From the NCBI RefSeq assembly GCF_022605725.1, contig NC_065556.1, positions 806,001 through 870,000 of the forward strand: a stretch of DNA of 64,000 nucleotides. The letters run 5' to 3'. This stretch comes from Anthonomus grandis grandis (Eukaryota > Arthropoda > Insecta > Coleoptera > Curculionidae). The notes under the pieces are model-generated. The model was not told the origin of the DNA. It saw only the letters and a program-made list of their open reading frames with translations, and made no database searches. This document shows positions 1-10,904 of this stretch, piece by piece. A program made the position numbers and the translations under genes. Numbering within the stretch: position 1 is the first letter of the stretch; each line of letters begins with the position of its first letter.

Positions 1-73
1 GGGAGGAGAAAAAGCCTTGTGATAGACTTGCCACTCTTAATGAATTTAAATCATTTTTAAAAATCGTATTGAA

Positions 74-3000
74 ATGTTGGCTTCTTTTGAGAAGAATAAA
101 ATTAAACCTAAAGTTGAAGAAAAATTGGGACACAAATATGGGACTAAACAAAAAATTGATTATACCTCTAAATCTTATTTGGGACAAACTTGTCATTGTG
201 TTTTTTGTGAGAGTAATAGTCATTATATTTCGAATTGTTCAGATTTTATAAAGTTAACCGTGAAAGATAGATTTCAGAAAGCTAAGCAGTTGGGCTTATG
301 TTTGAACTGTTTAAGAAAAGGTAGTCATATGAGTAGAGATTGTGAAGTTAGTGGTTGCAGAAAATGTAGACATAAACATCATACTTTGCTACATTATGAA
401 AATCATAATAATCCTGCTCATGTTACTCAGAATTCGAATGATAGTTCAGACAAGAAAGAAAATGCTCAGACTTCAAGTATTCAACAAATAAATTCTGTTT
501 TTGCTAATGTTGGTTGTTCGTTTGAGTCTGAATCTTTTTCGGAGGTTTTACTATCAACAGCTTTGGTACAAGTTGTGGATAATAAAAATAATTCTCAGAT
601 ATTGCGTGTTCTACTAGATAGTGGGTCACAGTCAAATTTAATTACTTTAGAAGCTTGGCAAGCATTGGGTTTAACAAGTCAAGACGTTTCAATTTCTATT
701 ACAGGAATAAATCAAACAACATCAAAAATAAATAAAAAGTGTACTTTGGAAATAAATTCTCTTCATTATCAGTTTAAAATCCAGGTAGATTGTTTAGTCG
801 TTCCTGAGATAAGTTCTGTTATTCCTAATCAAAATATAGATTATGCTTCGTTAGATATCCCATCACATGTTAAATTGGCAGATCCTTCATTTGCAATTCC
901 TGGAAAAATTGATATGCTACTTGGAGCTGAAATATTTTATACCCTTCTTTGTATTGGACAGTTTACTTTGAAAAATAATAAGGTTATATTACAAAAGACT
1001 CGTTTGGGTTGGGTTGCAACTGGTTCAATTAATATTGGAAATAATTTTAGTACAGTTAAATGTAATTTAGCTATAAATAATTCAAATTCTCAAATACAAG
1101 ATCAACTTGAGAAATTTTGGTCAATAGAAGAATTAGATATTGAAAATAAAGTATTGTCACAGGAGGATAGAGAGTGTGAAAAGTTATTTCTGGATTCAAC
1201 TTTTCAAAATCCTGATGGAAGGTTTGTGGTAAAAATTCCTTTATGTGATAATCCTTCTAAACTTGGTGATTCTAAGCAATATGCTTTGAATAGATTTTTG
1301 GCATTAGAGAAAAGATTAAACAAAAATATAGAATTGAAAAATTTGTATGTGTCATTCTTAGATGAATATGAAAAATTGGGTCATATGTCATTGGCTAAGG
1401 ATTCTCCTAATAATATTTCTTATTACTTACCACATCATGGTGTGTTGAGTGATCATAGTCTTACAACAAAGTTGAGGGTGGTATTTAATGGGTCAGCAAA
1501 AACTACATCAGGATTGTCATTGAATGATATACAATATATAGGTCCTAATTTACAGGATGACCTTTTGGGAATTCTTTTGAGATTTCGTAAACATAATGTT
1601 ATAGTTTGTGCTGACATTACAAAAATGTATAGAATGGTTTTGGTGAATTCATCAGATAGATCACTTCAAAAAATTCTATGGAGATCAGATCCTAGTCATG
1701 ATATTAAAGAATATACATTGAACACAGTCACTTATGGAACAAGGTCAGCTCCTTATTTGGCTATAAGGTGCTTAAAGGAACTTGGATTGCAGTTTTCTGA
1801 TAAATATCCCTTGGCATCAAAGGTCATTTTACATGATTTTTACGTAGATGATCTGCTAAGTGGGGCAAAAAATCCTCAAGATGCAATTACTTTGAGTAAA
1901 GAAATTGATTTAATTTTAAAATCAGGATGTATGAATCTTTGTAAATGGATTTCTAATGATCCTTTTGTAATGAAAACACTTTGTGAGAGTACTTCAAACC
2001 TGAAATCAATACATTTTGGTGAAAAAGAAAATTATAAAACGTTGGGTCTCTATTGGTCATTTAAGACAGATATGCTAAAATTTAGTATTTCATTTTCTAC
2101 TTCCCATAAAATAACAAAAAGATCAATATTGTCAGATGTCGCAAAGATTTTTGATCCTTTGGGTTTACTTGGACCTTGTATAATCCTGGCAAAGATTCTT
2201 CTTCAAAAGTTATGGTCTCAGAAGTTGACCTGGGATGAGACTTTACCAATGGAATTAAATTCTAAGTGGGTAAAATTAAAAAATCAGTTCTCTACACTTA
2301 ATAATTTATGTATAAAAAGACATGTCATTTGTGTAAATCCAACAAAAATAGAGTTACATGGGTTTTCCGATGCTTCTATGGATGCTTACGGAGCTTGTAT
2401 TTATTTAAGAACAATTTCTTTAAATAATGAAACTGGAATATCTTTATTGTGTTCAAAGGTTAAAGTTTCTCCGTTAAAAACTCGTACAATCCCTTGTTTG
2501 GAACTTTGTGGGGCCTTATTGTTGGCAAAATTGTTAAAAAAGGTTCTTGAGTCAATAGAGCTCAATATTGAGGAGATTCATCTTTGGTGTGATGCAAAAG
2601 TTGTCCTTGGATGGATTGGAACCTGTCCAAGTACACTTGAAGTTTTTATTTCGAATAGAGTATCACAAATTCAAAATCTTACTACTCCCGAAATGTGGAA
2701 ATATGTGAAATCTGCAGATAATCCTGCAGATCTTTTATCTCGTGGCGTATTACCAGAAAATATTATAGATTGTCCAAAATGGTGGCATGGCCCTGAATTT
2801 TTGTTCAGCGAGAATATTGATTGGTCAGGCTTTAAAATAGAATCTTTGGAGATTTTACCAGGAAGGAAAAAGAACATTCATATGTGTGAATTAAGAACAT
2901 ATAATGATAATGTCATCCAGTTTACAAATTTTAGTAATATTTTACGTTTGATTCGTACTATAGCTTATTGTTTGAGATTTAGAAATATGCTGCAGCTTGG

Positions 3001-3352
3001 TAAATGTAAAATAAAAGATTCTTTTACCCCTGAAGAGATAGATTTGGCTTGGATAAGAGCAATCAAATTGGTACAAGGAGAATGCTTTTGGGAATTTATC
3101 AATTTATTGGCTCATGGTAAAAATAAAGACAAAACTATTAAATTAAACCCTTCCCTTTTTAAACTTCATCCCTTTATTGATGAAAATGGACTTCTAAGGG
3201 TGGGGGGAAGACTACAAAATTCATCTTTTAATTATCATAAAAAACATCAGATCCTTCTTCATGCAAAACATCATTTTACCAAATTACTATTTATTTATTT
3301 AAAGATTATTGCATCCTGGACCTCAAATGTTGTTGAGTGTAATCAGAGATAA
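74..3352 (+). CDS. pol: BEL/Pao Gag-Pol, first open part (gag end, zinc knuckles, protease, RT, RNase H)
   Basis: This 1092-residue open frame makes the core of a BEL/Pao polyprotein. Seen in order: CX2CX4HX4C knuckles at residues ~41-56 (CVFCESNSHYISNC) and ~76-91, a third Cys/His cluster, the protease motif LLDSGSQSNLIT near residue 180, the reverse transcriptase active site YVDDLL near residue 592, the RNase H start GFSDASMDAYGA near residue 765, and the beginning of the integrase zinc-binding region at the C-terminus. The listed ATG is not a true start: gag reads on upstream in another frame (positions 6-62, LATLNEFKSFLK), so a one-base frameshift near 62 separates them. A second frameshift near 3300 cuts the protein in the integrase zinc domain. 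It would act in virus-like particles to copy element RNA. Confidence 0.9.
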   Translation: MLASFEKNKIKPKVEEKLGHKYGTKQKIDYTSKSYLGQTCHCVFCESNSHYISNCSDFIKLTVKDRFQKAKQLGLCLNCLRKGSHMSRDCEVSGCRKCRHKHHTLLHYENHNNPAHVTQNSNDSSDKKENAQTSSIQQINSVFANVGCSFESESFSEVLLSTALVQVVDNKNNSQILRVLLDSGSQSNLITLEAWQALGLTSQDVSISITGINQTTSKINKKCTLEINSLHYQFKIQVDCLVVPEISSVIPNQNIDYASLDIPSHVKLADPSFAIPGKIDMLLGAEIFYTLLCIGQFTLKNNKVILQKTRLGWVATGSINIGNNFSTVKCNLAINNSNSQIQDQLEKFWSIEELDIENKVLSQEDRECEKLFLDSTFQNPDGRFVVKIPLCDNPSKLGDSKQYALNRFLALEKRLNKNIELKNLYVSFLDEYEKLGHMSLAKDSPNNISYYLPHHGVLSDHSLTTKLRVVFNGSAKTTSGLSLNDIQYIGPNLQDDLLGILLRFRKHNVIVCADITKMYRMVLVNSSDRSLQKILWRSDPSHDIKEYTLNTVTYGTRSAPYLAIRCLKELGLQFSDKYPLASKVILHDFYVDDLLSGAKNPQDAITLSKEIDLILKSGCMNLCKWISNDPFVMKTLCESTSNLKSIHFGEKENYKTLGLYWSFKTDMLKFSISFSTSHKITKRSILSDVAKIFDPLGLLGPCIILAKILLQKLWSQKLTWDETLPMELNSKWVKLKNQFSTLNNLCIKRHVICVNPTKIELHGFSDASMDAYGACIYLRTISLNNETGISLLCSKVKVSPLKTRTIPCLELCGALLLAKLLKKVLESIELNIEEIHLWCDAKVVLGWIGTCPSTLEVFISNRVSQIQNLTTPEMWKYVKSADNPADLLSRGVLPENIIDCPKWWHGPEFLFSENIDWSGFKIESLEILPGRKKNIHMCELRTYNDNVIQFTNFSNILRLIRTIAYCLRFRNMLQLGKCKIKDSFTPEEIDLAWIRAIKLVQGECFWEFINLLAHGKNKDKTIKLNPSLFKLHPFIDENGLLRVGGRLQNSSFNYHKKHQILLHAKHHFTKLLFIYLKIIASWTSNVVECNQR

Positions 3353-4412
3353 ATATTGGGTAATTGGTGGAAGAAATTTAGCAAGAAAGGTCTCATTTGA
3401 ATGTATTGTTTGTTTTAAAACAAATCCAACTTCTTTAAATCAGATTATGGGGTCATTACCAGAAGAAAGGGTAACTTTGGCATATCCTTTTTATAATGTT
3501 GGGGTGGACTATGGTGGTCCTCTTTATATTAAAGACCGTAATGGTAGAGGAGCTAAAATAACTAAATGTTATATTTGTTTGTTTATATGTCTCTCTACTA
3601 AAACAATTCACTTAGAGTTAGTTTCAAATTTAACTAGTGAAGGTTTTATCTCGACCTTTAGAAGATTTGTCGCTAGACGTGGCAAACCAAAATGTATCTT
3701 TTCTGATAATGGTTCCAATTTCATTGGAGCAAATAATGAATTGAAACAACTTGGGGAATTTTTACAAACAGAACTTAACTTAATTTCTGAAACAATGATT
3801 AATAAACAAATAGTATGGAAGTTTATTCCATCTTATTCTCCAAACTTTGGTGGAGTTTGGGAGGCCGGTATAAAATCTTGTAAATTACATCTAAAAAGAA
3901 TTGTTGGTAACAATACGCTTACTTTTGAATGTCTATACACAGTCCTAGTTCAGATTGAGTCAGTTCTGAATTCTAGGCCATTGGTGCCCATATCATCTAG
4001 TCCTGACGACTTAGATGCATTAACACCATCGCATTTCTTGATAGGTAGGAAATTGTGTAACCTACCAGATCCTAGTTTAAAACATGTTTCATTATCTAAA
4101 CTTTCCATGTACCAGCATATGCAAATGTTACTTCAACATTTTTGGAGTAGATGGAGTACTGAGTATATTAATGAATTACAGGTTAGAGCTAAGTGGTACA
4201 TTGAAAGAAATAATGTTAAGGTGGGTGACCTAGTCATAATTAAGAATAAAAACCTGCCTCCATTACAATGGAGACTTGGCAGGGTAATTGAACTATTTCC
4301 TGGCATAGACAATAAAGTGCGGGTAGTGAAAATTAAAACGAAGACTGGTGAAGTGAAACGTGGTATCTCTCAACTGTGCTCTTTACCAATAAACAGTGAG
4401 ATATCTAGTTAA
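3309..4412 (+). CDS. pol: BEL/Pao integrase part of Pol with C-terminal DUF5641-like domain
   Basis: This 367-residue frame continues the polyprotein of 74-3352 after a frameshift; the two overlap by about 44 bases in different frames. It begins in the HHCC zinc domain (HPGPQMLL, later CIVC), then shows the integrase core: GVDYGGPLY carries the first Asp, FSDNGSNFIGA the second Asp, and GGVWEAGIKSCK the Glu. The last ~100 residues match the DUF5641-type tail usual in BEL/Pao integrases (LKVGDLVIIKN-like stretch and LGRVIELFPG). All three catalytic acids are present. The product would insert the cDNA copy into the genome. The open frame ends ~120 bases before the LTR. Confidence 0.9.
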   Translation: MHPGPQMLLSVIRDKYWVIGGRNLARKVSFECIVCFKTNPTSLNQIMGSLPEERVTLAYPFYNVGVDYGGPLYIKDRNGRGAKITKCYICLFICLSTKTIHLELVSNLTSEGFISTFRRFVARRGKPKCIFSDNGSNFIGANNELKQLGEFLQTELNLISETMINKQIVWKFIPSYSPNFGGVWEAGIKSCKLHLKRIVGNNTLTFECLYTVLVQIESVLNSRPLVPISSSPDDLDALTPSHFLIGRKLCNLPDPSLKHVSLSKLSMYQHMQMLLQHFWSRWSTEYINELQVRAKWYIERNNVKVGDLVIIKNKNLPPLQWRLGRVIELFPGIDNKVRVVKIKTKTGEVKRGISQLCSLPINSEISS

Positions 4413-4532
4413 GAATTAATCTTAAGAAATTTTAAATTTTAGTTTGTTTTAGTTTTAGAGAGCTAAGGTTGTCTTTGCAAATATGTAGATAGTTAATCTT
4501 AATTGAAAGATGCCCTTTCAAGGTGGGGGGTA

Positions 4533-4863
4533 TGTTCAGTTTGTTGAGTTCAAATATAAATTTGTTGTAATGGCAACCACGCATTGCAGGTTACAATATT
4601 TCACTAGTGGCGGCAGCACAACACAGTCCCTTTGTATATCTAAATATAGACAATTTTTGATCGATCGACGTTTTCATGTCGTACGTGACTGTAAGCCAGT
4701 AGTTCTCTTCTGGTCGTCTTGTAAAAACATTTTGTTGTCATATTGGTTTGGCTTTGTGAAAATAACTTCGCACAAATACGTAGTAAAGAATATTAAGTGA
4801 ATAATTAGTTGGTTTTATTTATTACGGATAAGAGTGAACCGAAAAGCGGGTAAATCCCCAACA
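4533..4863 (+). repeat. 3' LTR of the BEL/Pao element
   Basis: A purine-rich tract (aaggtggggggta, 4520-4532) stands directly before TGTTCAGT, and the block ends with ATCCCCAACA, so it starts TG and ends CA as BEL LTRs do. Length is 331 bp. The 5' partner is outside the window, so the ends are inferred from the polypurine tract and the terminal dinucleotides. Confidence 0.65.
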
Positions 4864-5156
4864 CATTTCCACAAATAAAGAAAATATTTAAGGTACCCGA
4901 TATTCGAATAGAACAGACTATAGCAAAAGTAGAGGTCGTTCCGCTACGATAACACACTTTGTACTGAGGGGTGCAATGGACATCAAAACGCAAGGGTCTT
5001 CTCCAGATAGAAATTTTACAAAGCCTTGATAAATACAACGAGCTGTGCAATAGGGTGGCCCGAATTTCTTTTTTGTAAAATATCAACTCCTGGGGTCAAA
5101 AAAGTTGCGTTGTAGCAAAACATAATTTTTAAGCACAAAAATAGTCCCAACAAATA
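4864..5156. other. Flank between BEL LTR and the next gene relic; no gene recognised
   Basis: A short minus-strand open frame (5086-4805) runs through this stretch into the LTR. It resembles no family I can name. The rest shows no motif I recognise. Confidence 0.4.
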
Positions 5157-7472
5157 TTGTTTATTATTACACTGCCACAAACTTACACTAGAACAAGAAA
5201 TTCGTCGCGGTGTCCAATTTTTGATGATCCTAGTGAATTTAATGACTCGCAGTTCCCATACAAAGATGTTTTTTGTGGGTTCGTTTCGATTTGGAAAAAA
5301 ATGGTGTCAATAAGAATCGACTTGTTCCGGAAGCCTTGGAAATTGTGGCTCAGAAAGTAAAAAGCGTTTGGATCGAGGCTTCAATTCCAATCATAAGCCA
5401 CCAAAGGATTATTTTCTTATTGAGAAAATATCAAGAAAAACGAAGACAAATTCTTAAATCATTTAAGCAAAGACAAAATGTTCCCAGTTACAAATCGCAA
5501 CTGGAATCATTTTTAAGCAACAGTGAAACCTTGTTTGACATAGCGACTTGTAAATGTAAAGGTAAAGATGCTGAAACCATTTCATGTAATTGCCCAAAGA
5601 AATACAAGGTAAACTTTTATTCCTTATTAGTTTAACAAACTTTGTTTAAAAATTTATTAGCCATTTTTTAGATACCTCGACTGGAAAGAGCATTTCTTCT
5701 AGACCAGAGAACTTGCCGCAAAATGAAGATTGGTTCCCTTGATTTAGTTGAGTCCCAGAAACTTTTGCAAAAGGCGAAAAAAGCTTTCACAGTGGCTACG
5801 TCACATACTTCAGAATCAACTAGTGTAATAGTCAATAAAAAAGATTTATCATCTTCTGAATTACTGACAGATGTGTGTGATAAATCTGACAGTGAAGATT
5901 TTGACTCAGACTTTTCCAACTCCAATTTGTATGCAAGCTCTTTCAGTGCGACGTTGCCCGGGGTATTTAATTTTCCACCTAGCACATCAAATTTGCCTAG
6001 TACTTCAGAACGCAATTTGAAGGAAATACCGAGATTAGCTGAAACACTAGACCGGTATTCGGTTTCCGACCGAGCAGGAGCAGCAATTGCCTCAGCGGTG
6101 CTCCTAGATTTTGGCGTTATAGGTCCACAAAGGATAAAAAATGTCATCGATAAGAACAAATTAAGAAGAGCAAGAGAAAAGAAAATAACTGAAGTTCAGG
6201 ACGATTCTATTCCATTATTTTTACGTGGTCTCTACTTTGATGGACGGAAAGACAAGACTTTAGTGTTCCAGGAAAATGCAAGGAAAACTGTGGTGGAAGA
6301 GCATATCACAATGATAGAAGAACCTGGTGCTAAGTATCTGGGTCACATTTGTCCTAAGTCTGGCACTGCTGTAAATATAGTAAATAAAATCTTGGAGTTT
6401 TTACAAAAATGAAATTTGGACCTTAACAGATTAGAGGTCGTTGGCTGTGATGGCACTGTCACAAACACAGGGCGTAAGGGAGGCATTATAGTGTTAATGG
6501 AGAATAAAATTGCAGTGGTTTGTCTGTCAGCTACACGCCAATGAGTTGCCCCTAAGAAATCTATTTGAAAAACTGGATGGCAATACCAGTGGACCACGTG
6601 CGTTTTCCGGGCCTCTTGAAAAACAACTGCAAATCTGCGAAACGCTTTCTGTAACTTAATTTTAAAAAATAGAATCATCAGTTGACGCATTCTGGAGCGA
6701 CGATCTTAGCACAGATCAAAAATATCTGTACGATATTTGTGAAGCAGTTAAAAGCGGTGTTTGTTCAGAACAAGAACAGTCTAGGAGGCAGCCTGCGAAA
6801 ATGGTTCATTCTCGCTGGCTTACCACTGCTTCCCGTATTCTTCGTTTATATGTAGCAACTCAAAACCCTTCAGAAAATTTACAAATACTAAGCCATTTTG
6901 TAATGAAAGTATAAGCGCCCATGTGGTTTTGCATTAAGGCTCAACCGTCATGCATTTATGGTGCAAGACATTTATTCATAACCATAAGACTCTGCGGCTA
7001 TTTACAACCAGAATTAAAAGGTTTAGCGTATAAAACCATTCAAAGAAATGGATACTTTGGAAGCCCAGAAAATATTATTTTGTCTATATTATTTAACGTA
7101 CGTAAATACATAAGACAACTAGGATTCCAAAGAATTTTGAAGAGTAGGCAGTTAAATTACAAAGATCAGCGAAATTTTATAGTACCAGAATTTATTTTTG
7201 ACGCTAAGGAGTATTTTGAAATTATCGACTGCCAAAAAGTTTTATGGACAGAGCCTTCTGTAACTATAAAACTATCAAAGGACCAACTAGAAGAAGTTGT
7301 TCATAATCCTGAAACCAGTCTTTTGGCATACGTAACAGCATACCCTTGTCATACGCAAGCAGTTGAGAGGGGTGTCAAAATAGTAACAGAAGCTTCGGCT
7401 TCTGTCTGTGGAAGTGAAAAAAGAAACGGGTATATACGAAACAGGCTGAAGTCAAGGGAAAATATGCCTTAA
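5157..7472 (+). pseudogene. Broken gene of an unnamed arthropod family, probably a hAT-like (CxxH) transposase
   Basis: Parts of one protein can be followed through several frames. It starts near 5157, shifts frame near 5272, and has a 63-base intron with GT..AG ends at 5609-5671 between a Cys-rich CKCKGKD..CNCPKK segment and LERAFLLDQRTCRKM. An in-frame TGA at 6410-6412 stands where Trp is expected. After it come VVGCDGT (a candidate catalytic Asp), a frameshift near 6510, and WFVCQLHANELPLR at 6516-6557, which has the C-x2-H spacing of hAT transposases. A stop at about 6912-6914 precedes the last part, 6921-7472, ending with CHTQAVERGVKIVTEAS. Related sequences recur in arthropod genomes, from memory, without a named function. 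The hAT-like reading is inference from the Asp, the CxxH and the late acidic motif. Confidence 0.55.
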
Positions 7473-8201
7473 TATGAATAAAAAAAAGACTTTTGTTTAA
7501 ACTGATGTGTTTTTTTTTCTTAAAAGAGTTACGCTTTGTTTTTTTTACTTGTAGTTTCATTTACAAATAAAAAATATATTTTTTTAAATATTTTATTAGG
7601 TGTTTTTTTATTTTCGTTTCCTTTTTATGAGTTTAAATCAAAGTAAGTTTTATCCGAAAATAATTTTTTTCAAAATCTATCAGACAATAAGAAATATAAT
7701 TTTTCTTTAAAAAATTTAATTTTTTTATCGCTCTGTGGCAGTGAGCAAAAAAATTAAATTATTTATTAATCAAAATCCTATGAAGTTAGTTACCTTATCA
7801 AATTCTGTTTTTGGCTAAAGAGACCGTAATTAATAAAGAAAAACAAAATTAGCATATTATATTAAATAATTAGTTTTTTTGTAAAAATTACATTCTAATA
7901 TGGCTCTGTGGCAGTAAAAAAAAAATAATGAATCATGAAGAAAAACACTATAAAGTAAGTCATCGTATGATACATCTTTTCCGGGGTCAGGGGATCGAAT
8001 TTAAAAAACAAAAAAAAATTACATTACTCAACGGCCTACTGGTCCCAAACCAGATTAGTATCTTAACAAGAAACAATAAACAATCGTCGCAACAACACAA
8101 GTAAGACAAGCAACAATCGGTCATTAAAATATTTCAATAATCACATTTTTAATTAAAAATATTCCTGTAATTAATAAGATAGAAATAAGCATACCCTGTG
8201 A
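7473..8201. other. AT-rich stretch with no gene; two copies of a 13-base word
   Basis: No coding sequence is visible. The word GCTCTGTGGCAGT occurs at 7730-7742 and 7903-7915. Its reverse complement shares CACTGCCACA with 5168-5178, just upstream of the broken transposase-like gene, so these may be end repeats of that element. Confidence 0.4.
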
Positions 8202-8214
8202 ACACTCACTCTTT
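8202..8214 (+). repeat. Target site duplication, left copy (acactcactcttt)
   Basis: The 13-base word acactcactcttt occurs here and at 12218-12230, immediately outside the two outer ends of the inverted Penelope pair. It marks 8215-12217 as one insertion. Confidence 0.85.
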
Positions 8215-8251
8215 GAAAACATCTTGTCGGACTTGGATTGTCTTATTTATT

Positions 8252-8308
8252 TAGTGTAACACGACGTTTCGGTTGGTAAGTATCTCCAACCGTTATCAAG
8301 TGTAAACT
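8252..8308 (-). ncRNA. Hammerhead-like fold in the Penelope terminal repeat, copy A
   Basis: Read on the minus strand: ACAC, TTGATAA, then the hairpin CGGTTGG-loop-CCAACCG, then AAACGTC and GTGT. The ACAC/GTGT pair would form stem I and the hairpin stem II. Hammerhead ribozymes are known in Penelope terminal repeats. The core departs from the consensus CTGATGA, and one extra C sits before stem II, so activity is doubtful. Confidence 0.35.
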
Positions 8309-8412
8309 GACAGCAAACTGCTATTCTATAGGCTTATATACTAGATGTGTGCAGCGATGTGGAAAGAAAAGTCATCCGTGAGAAGAGTTGGGGGGGGAGG
8401 ACACGCCTCTCT

Positions 8413-10830
8413 TTAGATCCTACACTGTCCTGAGAGTAGAGGCTTCCAGATGTTGGGTATATCGACGCTTGGCTGGCTGAAGATCCCCTGATTCTGTGAA
8501 ATGAAAGCTGCCTCTATGAACTTCCTCTTCCGCCAGTGCTGTTCCTTATGCAGAATCTTGGCTTCTGACCAGTGGATATTGTGTCCATTATACCACGCGT
8601 GCTCTGCTATTCCGGATTTGGAAACCTCTCCTCTTTGGGTCCAGCTGCGATGTTCCTTCGCTCTGATTTCTAGGGGGCGCTTCGTTTCACCTATGTATGA
8701 GTCACCGCACTCACATGGGATCCGGTAGACGCAATTTTTGGTATCCAACATGCCATCTGGTTTGGTCTTTGATACCACGCTTCTGATAGTGGTGCTAGAT
8801 CTAAAGGCAGTTCTAATATTGTACTTGCTGGCAATGCGTCGGATTTATTCCGATGTACCCCTAATGTAAGGTATGGGTAGAAGTCTGATTGTCGTGGTGG
8901 CCTCGTCTCTGATTTGATTTGGACGCGTCCTTTGGATGGTTCTACTTATTACCTTCTTTGGATATCCATTCTGTTGTAGGTCTTTGTAGATGGTATCCAC
9001 TTCAGTCTTGAGATCCTCGTCGTTTCTAAAGATGGTACTAGCTCTATTGTAGAGGGATCTTATGATGCCTAATTTGGTGGTTGCAGGATGGTTGGACTCA
9101 TAGTGAAGATACTGGCCCGTGTGTGTTGGTTTTCTATAAACTGAAGTTCGTAGATTTTCACCGACCTTTTTAACGAGGACATCTAGGAAAGGTAGAGCTG
9201 AGTCCTTCTCTGTCTCCATCGTGAACTTGATTGTTGGTCTGAAGCTGTTGAGGTGAAGCAGAAACTCCTGAAGTGCTTTTTCCTCTTTGTCCCAGATGAT
9301 GAAGGTGTCTTCCACATATCGAAGCCAGAGCTTGGGTTTGCAATGGGAGGCATCTATTGCATGTTCCTCGAACCATTCCATAAAGATGTTTGCTACTACT
9401 GGGGAAAGAGATGAACCCATCGGAAGTCCTTCGTCTTGGGCGTAGAATCTATCCTTGACCTGAAAGTAAGAATTACGAAGACAGATCTCCAAAAATTCCA
9501 TCACCCCGTCCAGAGGCAGTGTGGTCCGAGTTGAGAAAGCTGCATCCTTGCTTAGTTTGTCTCGGATGATGTTAAGAGACTCTCCTATGGGTACATTGGT
9601 GTAGAGACTTTCGACATCAAAACTCACAAATCTGTCATTGGTCTCGACTTCGATCCCTCCAAGAAGGTCTACAAAGTGGGCAGAGTTTCGCACCAAAGAC
9701 GCTGCAGTTCCCTGGATCGGTCTAATGATCTCCAAAAGGAATTTCGAGAGTTCTGATGTCGGCGAATTTCTAGAGCTCGTGATGGGCCGCAGAGGCATTT
9801 GCTCCTTATGAATCTTGGGTAGTCCGTATAGGTGTGGAGGTTTGCTATAATGTGGTGTTAGCCTAAAGCGTACCGCATCCGACAATATTAAGGAGTACTT
9901 TTTAAGTGCTCTGTAAATTCGACCTTCTATGGTTGTCGTCGGATCCTTAGATAGTAGCCTGTATTCGCCTTTGTTCAAAACTTCCTCAACCTTGTTTTCG
10001 TAGGTTTCCAGGTCCATAATCATAGTTGCATTGCCCTTATCTGCAGGAAGAACTTTGATGTTCTTTTCACTTTTGAGATTCCTAAGAGCTGTTTCCTCTT
10101 CTTTTCTGATGTTCCGCGAAGGTTTCTGTTTTTTAAGTGAGTCCAGAGTAACCCTTACCTCGTGTCGAAATTCATCGGCCTCAGGACGTGGTAGGTGGAT
10201 TGATTCTACTGAAGACACTATGTCTATAAAGGATGGTTTTGAGGATATGGCGAAGTTTAGTCCTCTGTTTAACACCTTTTGTTCAGCATCGGTAAGGGTT
10301 CTTTTTGACACATTAATGATGGTGGCGGGGAGGTTAGAGGTTGGTGCTAGTTGAGTCCTGTTGGTTCGTCTGGATTTAAGGTTTTGGAGTTTTGAAAGGT
10401 GGCCTGCTCTTAGCTTTTCTCTTAGTTTCTGGCAAGCGAAGTCTATTTTGTTAAAGATTGGTTGATAGTCTTCCTCCAATGTAACTTCTTTGATTTCTTC
10501 GAATCGCTGAATGCATTCGATTTCTATTTGTGCTTTCTTCCAACGGTGGTAGCTAAGTTGAGATTGCAGCAGCTCCATACTAGCACGTTCAAGAATACGT
10601 TCTAATCTTCCACCTGGTATAGCGGTTTTGAGGCGTAGACCTGTAGGATTGACATTGGCGTCTCTCGCCTCTCGCAGGAAGCTGATGTTTTCCTCCTCCT
10701 TGATCATCTTTATCTTGGTTTTCTCAAAGCCTCTAAATAGGTTGCTGGTTCCGGGTCCGTACCGGTTATCCAATCTGTTTTTGAAGGTGGTAGACAATGG
10801 TACAGTGAAAACATCTTGTCGGACTTGCAT
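8413..10830 (-). pseudogene. Penelope ORF, copy A: RT plus GIY-YIG endonuclease, one nonsense codon
   Basis: The protein starts MQVRQDVFTVPLS at 10830 and runs 661 residues to a stop at 8845-8847, then continues in the same frame to 8413. Copy B has CAA (Gln) at that point and copy A has TAA, so a single base change splits the two domains. The N-terminal ~200 residues are helical and basic. RT motifs seen are VLPADKGNATMIMD, LYGLPKIHK, SFDVESLYTNVPI and DEGLPMGSSLSPVVANI. The active site reads YVED rather than YVDD. After the stop the C-terminal part has CVYRIPCECGDSYIGETKRPL, the GIY-YIG nuclease core. RT and GIY-YIG together define Penelope-like elements, which copy RNA at nicked chromosomal sites. 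Confidence 0.93.
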
Positions 10831-10904
10831 TGTCTTATTTATTTAGTGTAACACGACGTTTCGGTTGGTAAAATTCGCCGACATCAGAACTCTCAAAATT
10901 CCTT

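Larger units (their letters stand above)
1..4863 (+). mobile_element. BEL/Pao LTR retrotransposon, 5' end outside the window
   Basis: The element holds, in order, the end of gag, three zinc knuckles, an aspartic protease, reverse transcriptase, RNase H, integrase and a 3' LTR on the plus strand. This order and the peptidase A17-like protease are those of the BEL/Pao superfamily. The 5' LTR and most of gag lie left of base 1, so target duplications cannot be checked. Two frameshifts (near 62 and near 3300) show that the copy is no longer coding, though long open stretches remain, so it is fairly recent. Confidence 0.93.

Noticed and set aside
5157..7472. Host gene with an intron
   Set aside because: The intron and conserved words suggested a host gene, but stops, frameshifts, the transposase-like motif order and the flanking repeated word favour a mobile-element relic.
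7730..7915. CRISPR-like repeat pair
   Set aside because: Only two copies of a 13-base word in a eukaryotic transposon landscape; no array.
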